DNA from: Candidatus Pelagibacter sp.
GTDB taxonomy: Bacteria; Pseudomonadota; Alphaproteobacteria; Pelagibacterales; Pelagibacteraceae
NCBI GenBank assembly: GCA_028226535.1
Contig: JAOJEG010000013.1
Coordinates: forward strand, 1 to 19,413
Length of the DNA stretch: 19,413 bases
Direction of reading: 5' to 3'
The notes beneath the pieces were generated by a model, which was given only the letters and a program-made list of their open reading frames with translations, had not been told where the DNA came from and searched no databases. This document shows positions 1-7,311 of the stretch, piece by piece. Each line of letters opens with the position of its first letter. The first letter of the stretch is position 1. Both the position numbers and the translations under genes were made by a program.

Positions 1-1200
1 TTTTACTTTGCCGCAATGATTTCACCAAAGGATAATGAGGATCCTATTTATGCGTATGGGTATGTAAATTCAGATAAAACATCTAAAACATTTAAATACA
101 ATGGAAGTGATTTTTTTAGTAAGAGTGATGGTATAGCTTATCTAGATAATGGAAAGACGACATGTGAAGTAGATAGTCAAATAGGAGAATTCCTTGGAGA
201 TATGATGGGAAAAATAGTAGTTAAATGTATAAATAAATTAGAAATGACAGGCAAGTTTATTCAAAAAGAAAATGTTGGTAAAAGTTTAGAGGGAGAGACT
301 AAATCTGGAAACAATGTTCAATTTGAATTTTTTAATTCAAAAGATAAAGCAATTGTCAAACTTAATAGTTATAAGAATAGTGAAACTAGAATTGCAAGAA
401 AATTACCTTCTCAAAAAAACAATAAAAGTATTAAACTTGAACCCAATGGTAAGTACTACGCGTTATTAATTGGAAATTCAAATTATGATGATGATGGTTG
501 GGATGATTTAATATCACCAATAAATGATATAACTAAAATTAAAGCAACATTAGACAAAAGTTATAAATTTGAAAAAATATTCACAGTTAAAAATGGAACA
601 AAAAAAGAAATTTTTAAGGCGTTTCAGGATTTATCTAAAATCACTACTACCAATGATTATGTATTAATTTATTACTCAGGTCATGGAAAAACTAAAGCTA
701 CACAGGCTTATTGGATTCCTAAAGATGGCAGCTTGGAATGGGGTAATGGTGATTGGATAAATGTAAATGAACTAAATATATTTCTTACAGAAATTAAGGC
801 TCATCATCTAGCTGTAATGGTCGACTCATGCTATGTAGGAGGAAAATTTAAAGGTAGCAATATTCTTGATCTTAAAAATGACGATCACAGAGCTTTTATG
901 ACAGATCATTTAGAGGATGATTTAAATCTTAGAGCTAGAATTGTATTATCATCTGGAAGCGATGGTCGAGTAAGTGATACAGCACCAAATTCTAAAAATT
1001 CAGTATTTGCATTATCATTTTTGAATATTTTAGACACTTCACAAAAATTATCTCTGCCATTAAGTATGACTGATATAGGCTTTAATGTAAAAAGATCATT
1101 CGTTGGAAACTACAATCAAAAACCTTATTATTACCATCCTGATACATGGGAACATCAAGGTGGAGATTTTTTATTTATACCAAAACAAAATCTACAATGA
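1..1200 (+). CDS. Caspase-family (peptidase C14-like) protein, 5' end cut by window
   Basis: A predicted cysteine peptidase of the caspase/metacaspase fold. Residue numbers count from the ATG at base 16. The caspase core spans about residues 145-390: a first strand YYALLIGNSNY, then IYYSGHG with catalytic His223, then VMVDSCYVGG with catalytic Cys272 on its strand end, so the His/Cys dyad is intact. Residues 1-140 match nothing I recognise; they hold Cys50 and Cys71, which could form a disulfide if exported. The frame is open back to base 1 (FYFAA before the Met) and no ribosome binding site precedes base 16, so the gene probably starts outside the window, perhaps with a signal peptide. Its stop overlaps the ATG of the trypsin-like protease (ATGA), so the two are probably co-translated. 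The substrate is unknown; bacterial caspase homologues usually cleave after basic residues, but that is family knowledge, not visible here. Confidence 0.85.
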   Translation, partial: FYFAAMISPKDNEDPIYAYGYVNSDKTSKTFKYNGSDFFSKSDGIAYLDNGKTTCEVDSQIGEFLGDMMGKIVVKCINKLEMTGKFIQKENVGKSLEGETKSGNNVQFEFFNSKDKAIVKLNSYKNSETRIARKLPSQKNNKSIKLEPNGKYYALLIGNSNYDDDGWDDLISPINDITKIKATLDKSYKFEKIFTVKNGTKKEIFKAFQDLSKITTTNDYVLIYYSGHGKTKATQAYWIPKDGSLEWGNGDWINVNELNIFLTEIKAHHLAVMVDSCYVGGKFKGSNILDLKNDDHRAFMTDHLEDDLNLRARIVLSSGSDGRVSDTAPNSKNSVFALSFLNILDTSQKLSLPLSMTDIGFNVKRSFVGNYNQKPYYYHPDTWEHQGGDFLFIPKQNLQ

Positions 1201-2270
1201 TTAAAAAAATTATAACTATATTATTTTTCATTTTATTTACTCATGCCACTTCAGCAGAGACCATTGCCTATAAACTAAAAGGAAATTTAAATATTGAAGG
1301 CTCTTCAAGTATTGAAGTTAGTGCGACGCCTCTTGTGGATGAAAAGATTATAGAAAAATCTAAAGATAAACTTATTGCGATTATTAATTATGCAAATAAC
1401 CAATCTAACACTGTAAAAAAAAAGAATGAAAATAGAAAACCAAGAACAAAATACAAAGGAGGTCCTGAAGAAATTTATGAAAAATTTGCAAATAGTGTTG
1501 TTTATATAGAAAATAGAAAAGATAAAGGCACTGGATCTGGTTTTATTATTAATCATAAAGGTTTGAAAATTATAACTAATTGGCATGTTGTTGAAACAGC
1601 AAATGATGTTACGATTTGTCTTAAGACAGAGGATTTAAATAGAGTGTGTGAAACCGATTATTTCACAGGGAAAATTATTAAAAGAAATAAACAAAAAGAT
1701 TTAGCAATGATTGAGGTAAAGGGACTACCTAAAAAACTTAAGGCAGTTACCTTTGGAAGTTATAAAGATGTTAGAGTTGGAGAAACTGCATTTGCAATAG
1801 GTCATCCTAATGATTTAGTTTGGACTTTTGATGATGGAAGAGTTAGTCAAAAAAGACCAAATTATAATTGGAGATATAAAAACTCTAGACATTTTGCTAA
1901 CACTATTCAAATTAATGTTCCAATTAATCCAGGTAATTCAGGTGGTCCGCTCTTTAACAAAGATCAAAAATTAATTGGAGTTAATACTTTTACATCTGAA
2001 GGTGAAAACTTAAATTTTGCAATCGCTGTTGATGATTTAATTGAATTTATTAATGAAGTTGAACAAAAAGATATTGACTCACAATACATAAAAAAAAAGA
2101 AAAAGGGTAATACATGGATACAAAAAAAATCTGACAAAAATAAAAAAAGTGGAATTTCTCAAAAATATCCTAATGCTAATGAAGTTGATATGAATGAAAA
2201 TGGAATTATCGATGGATGGATGCTAGATGAAAATAACAATGGTAAATATGAAAAAATTTTTGTTGAATAA
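1197..2270 (+). CDS. Exported trypsin-like (S1C/HtrA-like) serine protease, probably truncated by a frameshift
   Basis: A predicted periplasmic or secreted serine endopeptidase of 357 residues. Residues 1-20 form a signal peptide (Met-Ile-Lys-Lys, hydrophobic core, cleavage near ATSA-ETIA). A low-complexity Lys-rich linker follows to about residue 85. The protease domain spans about 88-290 with a complete triad: His130 in ITNWHVVE, Asp168 in KDLAMIEV and Ser248 in NPGNSGGPLF, with HtrA-like spacing. No PDZ domain follows; instead there is a charged linker and two acidic 13-residue repeats (DMNENG..D, DENNNG..E). I chose the start at 1197 rather than the in-frame ATG at 1146 because it begins the signal peptide and gives an ATGA overlap with the caspase-like gene. 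The stop at 2268-2270 interrupts the repeat domain, which continues in the other frame to 2452. The pairing with a caspase homologue suggests a proteolytic cascade, but this is inference. Confidence 0.85.
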   Translation: MIKKIITILFFILFTHATSAETIAYKLKGNLNIEGSSSIEVSATPLVDEKIIEKSKDKLIAIINYANNQSNTVKKKNENRKPRTKYKGGPEEIYEKFANSVVYIENRKDKGTGSGFIINHKGLKIITNWHVVETANDVTICLKTEDLNRVCETDYFTGKIIKRNKQKDLAMIEVKGLPKKLKAVTFGSYKDVRVGETAFAIGHPNDLVWTFDDGRVSQKRPNYNWRYKNSRHFANTIQINVPINPGNSGGPLFNKDQKLIGVNTFTSEGENLNFAIAVDDLIEFINEVEQKDIDSQYIKKKKKGNTWIQKKSDKNKKSGISQKYPNANEVDMNENGIIDGWMLDENNNGKYEKIFVE

Positions 2271-2452
2271 TTGAAGCAATAGGTTATGACGAAAATGAAA
2301 ATCAAAATATTGAGTTAATTTTATATGATATAGATCTAGATGGTAATGCAGATGAAGCTAAATTTGATGAAAATGATGATGGAAGTATGGATGTAATTGC
2401 TTATGACTACAATCAAGATGGCGAATGGGATAAATTTGAAAAAATAAGTTAA
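2267..2452 (+). pseudogene. Detached C-terminal acidic-repeat segment of the serine protease (frameshifted)
   Basis: Read in the frame one base back from the protease gene, this stretch gives 61 residues and then TAA. The peptide continues the 13-residue repeats of the upstream protein: units start DENENQN, DIDLDGNAD, DENDDGSMD and DYNQDGEWD, a D-x-D/N-x-D/N-G-x-x-D pattern like calcium loops of EF-hand or thrombospondin type 3 repeats. The segment has no usable start codon near its beginning, so it is not an independent gene. A TGA in this same frame at 2264-2266 and the TAA of the upstream frame at 2268-2270 confine the shift to about three bases. One extra A near 2266 would read Val-Glu-Ile-Ile-Glu straight through. 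Either a real one-base deletion or a consensus/assembly error explains it. Confidence 0.7.
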
Positions 2453-2453
2453 A

Positions 2454-2921
2454 CTAAAACTTTGTATCAATAGTCATTTTAATTTTCATAATTTTATTTT
2501 CTAAATCTGTAATCGCTTCATTAATTTCTTTTTTTTCTAAAACACTAATTTCAACTCCCTTGTCGCTTTTAGGATCTTGAGCAAGGTGAATAAGTTCGGT
2601 TAATTTGCCATGAAGAATTGTTGATCTTACTAAAATTTGACTAATATCTTTAGACTCCGGTGTATCGATTTTATCAAATTCTTTGGCAATCATGTATTCA
2701 TGGGCTGTTAGCAAAGGTGGTGCCTTACCCTTCTCTATGCAGGCTCTATCAAGCATAAAAGAGTCGTTATGATCTATTTGTTGTGGAAGATCTGGATTGC
2801 TACATTTTCTAATATAAGAAGCTCCCTTTCCAATAGCTGCCTGAATCTCTTCTTCACTTAACACTTTAATAACTTCCATTAACCCATTTTCTATAGATGC
2901 TGTTTTTCTAATTTTTGCCAT
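2454..2921 (-). CDS. Protein of unknown function, possible CII-like DNA-binding fold
   Basis: A 155-residue protein whose family I cannot name with confidence. It has no signal peptide or membrane segment, so it should be cytoplasmic. Residues about 10-75 are predicted helical and include GASYIRKCSNPD followed by an Ile/Leu-spaced helix (FMLDRACIEKG); this layout loosely resembles the helix-turn-helix region of phage CII-type regulators (G-x-S, R/K, N-P, then a helix). The C-terminal 35 residues look like a coiled coil rich in Glu and Lys. The start at 2921 is the only good Met and begins MAKIRKTASIEN; no ribosome binding site is evident. It converges with the protease gene remnant, two bases apart, and is divergent from the ion-channel gene across 63 bases. 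A transcription-regulator role is only a guess. Confidence 0.75.
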   Translation of the reverse strand: MAKIRKTASIENGLMEVIKVLSEEEIQAAIGKGASYIRKCSNPDLPQQIDHNDSFMLDRACIEKGKAPPLLTAHEYMIAKEFDKIDTPESKDISQILVRSTILHGKLTELIHLAQDPKSDKGVEISVLEKKEINEAITDLENKIMKIKMTIDTKF

Positions 2922-2984
2922 ATATAATTAAGTTCAAAAATTTATAGTATTTTATAATATTATGTTAGGCTATTATTATTTATA
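2922..2984. promoter_or_regulatory. Divergent promoter region between the unknown gene and the channel gene
   Basis: These 63 bases lie between two divergent start codons and are nearly all A/T. A perfect TATAAT lies at 2953-2958 on the + strand, which would place a transcript start about 20 bases before the channel ATG. I see no good -35 box at 15-18 bases upstream of it. In such AT-rich DNA a TATAAT can occur by chance, so only the general promoter role, which follows from gene orientation, is reasonably supported. Confidence 0.35.
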
Positions 2985-4484
2985 ATGATCAAAAGATTAA
3001 TTTACCTTATTTTACCATTTTTTTTTTCTATTTTATGTCAAGTAAATGCAAATGCTGGTGAGTGTGATGAGGGATCATGGAACCAAATTTTACTTGATAA
3101 TAAAGATTATCATTATGATTTTCCCTTTCTAGAAGAAAGAAATGATATAGGTATTTTTTTTGATTATGAATGGAACTCAAAGTTAAAAAAAATTATAATA
3201 AGAAGAAACGATAATAATTATCCAATAATAAGATTTTCATTATTTGATAAGAAAAATCTTAGAAAAGGATCAATAATCAAAAAAATTGGAGGTTTAGATC
3301 TTGCGTATCAAAGTGATAAAGATTTAAAGACTTTTTTCTTATTCAAAAATTTAGATAATTCTCAGTCTACTGTTGTAGAAGTTGAGCTTATTACTGGAAA
3401 AAAATTATTTCTTGAAATTAGACCATATAAACTTACCAATTTTAAATTAACTAATTTTGAACTTAATAGCATTCAAAGCATTGATTCAACTAAAGGTGCT
3501 ATAGAAGTTACTTTTCAAACTTATATTGAAAATAATAGACCTGATCTTTTAGCCACATTAAGGAAAAATAATTTTGATGAACAAGAAATAAATACTGAAG
3601 CATTGTGTGATCCTGTTAAAGAATGGATTAATTTGCCAATCAAAGCAGTTGAATTAAACGAATATAAATATGATGAAGATGTAAGAAAAGGTTTAAAAAA
3701 TAAAACTAAATTAGAGGACTCTGTTATAGAATTTACTTATGATAAAGGTAAATTTAGAGTTTTGAGAACTGAAAGTGGTGTGGGTCATTTTAGGCAATCT
3801 TTTGACTTTAAAAAATTTCCATTTGATAAACAAAAACTAATTATAAATATTACATCAGGAATAAGAAGTAGTGCAGACAAAGAATTAATTAAGTATGCAA
3901 CTGATACCGCGGCTGTAGCTTTTATAACACCTGAAGACGGAGCATTTATAGGAATTAATAAATTTAAGAATAATAATTATTTAAGAGAATGGAAAGTTAG
4001 TTCTGTAGATATCAAAAATAAAGAAATAGTTGATGAAAATTATTATGATAAAGATTTAAAAAAAATTGTTACACATAGCGAAAATTCATTAAATTTAGAA
4101 ATAAATGTTGAGAGAAACTATATTCATTATGTTTATAAAATCATGGTTCCCGTTTTCTTAATACTTTGTGTTGCTTGGTTTGTACTGTGGATACCAACAA
4201 AATATTTTGAAGCAAGACTTGCAACTTCAATGGTCGCTCTTTTATCTTTAATTGCTTACAATTTTGTTTTTGCAAATGATATTCCAAAATTAGAGTACCT
4301 TACAGCTCTAGATAAGTTTATTTTATTATCATATATATTTTGCTGTATCCCAACTTTTATGAGTATTTGGTTCAGTAGACTTTATAAAATAAAACAAGCT
4401 AAAATAGCTAAAGTTAACAGTAAAATCAGAATATATGGTGGATTTGTTTACTTGATCCTAACTATGCAAATATTTTATATATAA
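2985..4484 (+). CDS. Pentameric ligand-gated ion channel homologue with N-terminal PDZ-like region
   Basis: A predicted membrane channel of the Cys-loop receptor superfamily (prokaryotic relatives GLIC, ELIC, DeCLIC). The 499 residues read in order: signal peptide about 1-24; a PDZ-like region about 53-150, with RKGSIIKKIGG resembling the PDZ GD-x-I-x-x-I-N-G turn; a beta-rich extracellular domain about 160-380 with the superfamily signature FPFDKQ at 278-283; M1 about 382-403 containing Pro389; M2 about 409-430 (E409-A-R-L-A-T-S-M-V...); the M2-M3 loop NDIPKLEYLT with the conserved Pro434; M3 about 440-462; and M4 at the extreme C-terminus. The flanking Cys pair of eukaryotic Cys-loops is not evident, as in known bacterial members. 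It is longer than GLIC (about 320 mature residues) because of the N-terminal region. The ligand cannot be predicted. The channel stands as a single-gene unit, convergent with the nuclease gene. Confidence 0.85.
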   Translation: MIKRLIYLILPFFFSILCQVNANAGECDEGSWNQILLDNKDYHYDFPFLEERNDIGIFFDYEWNSKLKKIIIRRNDNNYPIIRFSLFDKKNLRKGSIIKKIGGLDLAYQSDKDLKTFFLFKNLDNSQSTVVEVELITGKKLFLEIRPYKLTNFKLTNFELNSIQSIDSTKGAIEVTFQTYIENNRPDLLATLRKNNFDEQEINTEALCDPVKEWINLPIKAVELNEYKYDEDVRKGLKNKTKLEDSVIEFTYDKGKFRVLRTESGVGHFRQSFDFKKFPFDKQKLIINITSGIRSSADKELIKYATDTAAVAFITPEDGAFIGINKFKNNNYLREWKVSSVDIKNKEIVDENYYDKDLKKIVTHSENSLNLEINVERNYIHYVYKIMVPVFLILCVAWFVLWIPTKYFEARLATSMVALLSLIAYNFVFANDIPKLEYLTALDKFILLSYIFCCIPTFMSIWFSRLYKIKQAKIAKVNSKIRIYGGFVYLILTMQIFYI

Positions 4485-4488
4485 AAAT

Positions 4489-4551
4489 ATGAATTTAAAA
4501 AACATTTTTATAGTCGTTAGTGACTTATTAAGTAAAGTTGGTAATAAATAA
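4489..4551 (+). CDS. Possible 20-residue micro-ORF downstream of the channel gene
   Basis: An ATG four bases after the channel stop opens a 20-codon frame, MNLKNIFIVVSDLLSKVGNK, ending in TAA. The peptide would be a short amphipathic or hydrophobic helix with positive ends. No ribosome binding site is visible, and a frame this short is expected by chance in AT-rich DNA. I list it because it fills most of the otherwise empty 75-base gap and follows the channel stop closely enough for translational coupling. Confidence 0.15.
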   Translation: MNLKNIFIVVSDLLSKVGNK

Positions 4552-4559
4552 TACTTGTT

Positions 4560-5063
4560 TTATTTTTTTTGTGATTTTCTAAAATCCCAAGGAAATTCAA
4601 ACTCAGTTTGCCATAAACCAAGTTTATTAGCTTTTGCATACTCCTCATCTTCAACAAATTTTTTAGAATACTTTCTGTAAGCAAATGCAAACCCACTTCT
4701 AACTAAATATTTAGATAAACTTTCGTCATTAACAAAACATTCAGCTAAAATTCTATTATATTGATCAGGCTTATCTTCGTTAACACATGTAACTTCATTG
4801 TTACCAATTTTTTCAATTAAAACTAACTTTGACCAATATCCACAAAATACTTTTACTTTTTCAAAAGTACATTGTTGTCTTTTTCCTCGATAATAACTCT
4901 CTGGAGTATCAATACCAGAAAATCTAATTTTTTTTCCATCTAAATGTATTGTGTCTCCATCTACCACCTTAACATCTTGAGCTTTGGCCTGATTAAAATT
5001 AAAAATTAATATTGTTAGAAAAATACTAGTAAGAAAAATGACTTTTCTTTTGCTTAAATACAT
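4560..5063 (-). CDS. Exported thermonuclease-family (SNase-like) nuclease
   Basis: A predicted secreted or periplasmic Ca2+-dependent nuclease of the staphylococcal nuclease fold (PF00565-type), 167 residues. Residues 1-28 form a signal peptide (KRK, then a hydrophobic stretch, cleavage near AKA-QDV). The OB-fold core begins VVDGDTIHLDGKKIRFSGIDTPES. By alignment to staphylococcal nuclease the catalytic and metal residues are all present: Asp37 (D21), Arg47 (R35), Asp52 (D40), Glu55 (E43) and Arg104 (R87). Four cysteines (65, 74, 93, 109) could form disulfides outside the cytoplasm. The start at 5063 lies inside the end of the MATE gene (38-base overlap); no other Met would keep the signal peptide. 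It is the last gene of the seven-gene minus-strand run. A likely role is degradation of environmental DNA or RNA for phosphorus and nucleosides, which is inferred. Confidence 0.88.
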   Translation of the reverse strand: MYLSKRKVIFLTSIFLTILIFNFNQAKAQDVKVVDGDTIHLDGKKIRFSGIDTPESYYRGKRQQCTFEKVKVFCGYWSKLVLIEKIGNNEVTCVNEDKPDQYNRILAECFVNDESLSKYLVRSGFAFAYRKYSKKFVEDEEYAKANKLGLWQTEFEFPWDFRKSQKK

Positions 5064-6396
5064 TATTTAAAAAATATCCAATAAAGATAATAAGAGCAAT
5101 ACCCATAATCCAGTTAGTAGCCATTATTGTATAGAATATATCATTATAATCACCACCTTTAATATTTATCACATACCATAAAGCTAAAAAAGGAAATGCA
5201 GTTAGTCTAAGAATGCTTAAATAAAGACTATAGATAGGTTTTTTAAGAGCTTGAAATACTGCTGTCGTGATAAAGAATACTGGATAGATTGGACCAATTA
5301 ATGCTGCAACTTTAAGATAAATTGCTCCATGTTTAATTGCTTCTAAATTGTCTGTAAATTGAGATACAAAAAATTCTGCTCCAAAAAATAATATAATTCC
5401 TGCCCCAACCATAAATGAAGATCCAAACAAAAGAGCCTTTGAATATAATTCTCTTATTCTATTAAATTTCTTTGCACCAAAATTTTGCCCTCCAATTGAA
5501 AGTACAGCTGTGTTTAGACCAATAACAGGTAAAAGGAAAACTTGCTCTACTCTTAAAGCAGAACCATATCCAGCTGTAGCCATTTCTCCAAATTGACCAA
5601 TAAAATATAAAATATTAAATATACCAACACCTATAAATAACATGCTGAACATTATTGGTAATGCTTGAGAAAACAATTCCCTCAACATATCAAGTTTAGG
5701 AATAAAACATCGTAAGTATAAATATTTTCTTAATTTACATGAGTTAATTTTATAAGCTAAATAAAATGTTCCAATAGATTGTGAAATTACAGTTGCAATA
5801 GCTAGTCCACCAATTCCAAAAGCAGGTACAAATCCATATCCCCAAATAAATAAAGGATTTAAAAAAATATTTAAAAAGAAACTAAAAATTAATACATTTC
5901 TATAACTTTTGGTATCTCCTTGAGCATTTAAAGCTCCATTCAAAGAAATTTGTATCATTACAATAAAGGTACCGTAAAAAATGATATCTAAATATTCTCT
6001 AGTTAAAGCAATACTAGCAGCATCAGATCCCATTACTCCTAAAAGAAAATTTGATACATTTAATCCAAATAAAGTAACAATTATAGATGTTACAATTGCA
6101 AATACTACTGATTGTGCAATAAACAAAGAAGCTTTATTAATTTTCTTCTCACCTAACAAATTACCAATACAAGCATTTGTTGCAGCACCTATACCTACTC
6201 CAACTGCTATGATTACAAAATATATAGGAAATGATTTAGCTATAGCTCCTATCGCTTCAGCAGAAATTCTACCTGCAAACCAAGTATCTACCAAATTATA
6301 GAAAGTCTGAAACAATGAACCTACACTTGCAGGTATTGTTACTTTTCTAAGAAGATCCCAAATAGGGTCTTTGGTTAAATTTATTTGTTTAGACAA
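5026..6396 (-). CDS. MATE-family multidrug/cation antiporter
   Basis: A 456-residue inner-membrane protein with about twelve hydrophobic segments in two related halves, the layout of MATE efflux transporters, which expel organic cations or other small molecules using Na+ or H+ gradients. The N-terminus has the MATE pattern: PIWDLLRKVTIPASVGSL, then FYNLVDTWFAGRIS, then IGAATNACIGNLLGEKK in the first loop region. The second half repeats this around LPIMFSMLFIGVGIFNI and SIGGQNFGAKKFNRIRELY, where GQNFGA is the equivalent of the first-half loop. Length is normal for the family. The start MSKQINLTKDP is six bases after the trhO stop and its 3' end overlaps the nuclease gene by 38 bases. The substrate cannot be told from sequence; NorM, DinF and MepA types remain possible. 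Confidence 0.9.
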   Translation of the reverse strand: MSKQINLTKDPIWDLLRKVTIPASVGSLFQTFYNLVDTWFAGRISAEAIGAIAKSFPIYFVIIAVGVGIGAATNACIGNLLGEKKINKASLFIAQSVVFAIVTSIIVTLFGLNVSNFLLGVMGSDAASIALTREYLDIIFYGTFIVMIQISLNGALNAQGDTKSYRNVLIFSFFLNIFLNPLFIWGYGFVPAFGIGGLAIATVISQSIGTFYLAYKINSCKLRKYLYLRCFIPKLDMLRELFSQALPIMFSMLFIGVGIFNILYFIGQFGEMATAGYGSALRVEQVFLLPVIGLNTAVLSIGGQNFGAKKFNRIRELYSKALLFGSSFMVGAGIILFFGAEFFVSQFTDNLEAIKHGAIYLKVAALIGPIYPVFFITTAVFQALKKPIYSLYLSILRLTAFPFLALWYVINIKGGDYNDIFYTIMATNWIMGIALIIFIGYFLNNVFKQKKSHFSY

Positions 6397-6402
6397 AATA
6401 TT

Positions 6403-7311
6403 TTATTTAAATTCTTTCTGGAATATATGCTTTGATCTGCTCTTTTTAGCAAGGTTTATTTGTTTTTGTCTCATTCGAAATCTAGCTTTTTGAGTTTCAG
6501 TTAAATTGTCGTGACAATTTGGACAAGAAACACCCTCTTCATATTTTTTTGATTTCTTATCTTTAGGAGAAATAGGTTTTCTACACCCACTACACATAAA
6601 GTAAGTTCCAACTTTCAAACCGTGTTTAAGACTGATTCTGTTATCAAAAACAAAACATTCTCCTTTCCATAAACTATCTTTTTCTTTTATCTTTTTTAGA
6701 TAGTTTAAAATGCCACCATTTAATTGATATATGTTTTTAAAACCTTTCTTTTTTAAATATACTGAAGTCTTTTCACATCTAATTCCTCCAGTGCAAAACA
6801 TAGCCACTGGTTTATCTTTTTTAAGTTTATTTAGATATTTTGGAAAATCTCTAAAATTATTAACATCTGGATTTACTGACTTTTTGAATGTCCCAACATC
6901 AAATTCGAAAGGTTTTCTTGTATCAATAATATGAGTATCTTTTTTTTTAATTAAATCATTCCACTCTTTGGGGTCTAAATGTGTATCTAAATTTCTTTCT
7001 TTAGAATTTAAAGTTAAATTCATTGGGACAACTTCTTTTTTTACTTTAACTTTAGGTTTATGGAATGGCTGAAATAAACTTTTAGAGTTATTGCTGTTAT
7101 CAAATTCTTCAAAAGAAAACATTTTTTTTAATCTATTAATAGTGCTTTTAATATCTTTTACTTTTCCAGATATAGTTCCATTAATACCCTCACTAGCAAT
7201 AATAATAGTTCCTCTAATTTCTTTATTTATTAAAAAATCCTGGAGTAAAACTTTATTTTTTTTTAATGATCTAATTTTTACAAATTTATAAAATCCTAGC
7301 ACTTCAAACAT
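6403..7311 (-). CDS. trhO: tRNA uridine(34) hydroxylase TrhO (YceA family, rhodanese domain)
   Basis: An oxygen-dependent enzyme that hydroxylates wobble uridine 34 of several tRNAs to 5-hydroxyuridine. The 302 residues show an N-terminal acylphosphatase-like domain (about 1-95, with IIIASEGINGTISG), then a rhodanese domain about 110-215 with DTRKPFEFDVGTF and the catalytic loop Cys173-Thr-Gly-Gly-Ile-Arg-Cys179. The C-terminal part carries paired cysteines (CSGCRKP and SCPNCH) that may bind zinc, and a basic tail rich in Arg/Lys suited to RNA. Length matches the family (about 300-350). Its ATG overlaps the stop of the upstream methyltransferase by one base (TAATG), which points to translational coupling and a shared pathway. 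The other wobble-modifying partner in Gram-negatives, CmoB, is not in the window; the upstream methyltransferase may act instead. Confidence 0.92.
   Translation of the reverse strand: MFEVLGFYKFVKIRSLKKNKVLLQDFLINKEIRGTIIIASEGINGTISGKVKDIKSTINRLKKMFSFEEFDNSNNSKSLFQPFHKPKVKVKKEVVPMNLTLNSKERNLDTHLDPKEWNDLIKKKDTHIIDTRKPFEFDVGTFKKSVNPDVNNFRDFPKYLNKLKKDKPVAMFCTGGIRCEKTSVYLKKKGFKNIYQLNGGILNYLKKIKEKDSLWKGECFVFDNRISLKHGLKVGTYFMCSGCRKPISPKDKKSKKYEEGVSCPNCHDNLTETQKARFRMRQKQINLAKKSRSKHIFQKEFK

Noticed and set aside
1146..1196. Upstream in-frame ATG for the serine protease
   Set aside because: It adds 17 residues before a clear signal peptide and would overlap the caspase gene by 55 bases; the ATGA start at 1197 fits better.
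2251..2270. Programmed -1 frameshift at the AAAAAATTTTT run of the protease gene
   Set aside because: The run is not a canonical X-XXY-YYZ site in the right phase, and a TGA in the -1 frame at 2264-2266 lies between it and the downstream repeats, so slippage there could not reach them.
4543..4570. Hairpin plus T-run after the channel gene as an intrinsic terminator
   Set aside because: The only stem is six A-T pairs (4546-4551 with 4560-4565) around an eight-base loop; too weak to call in such AT-rich DNA.
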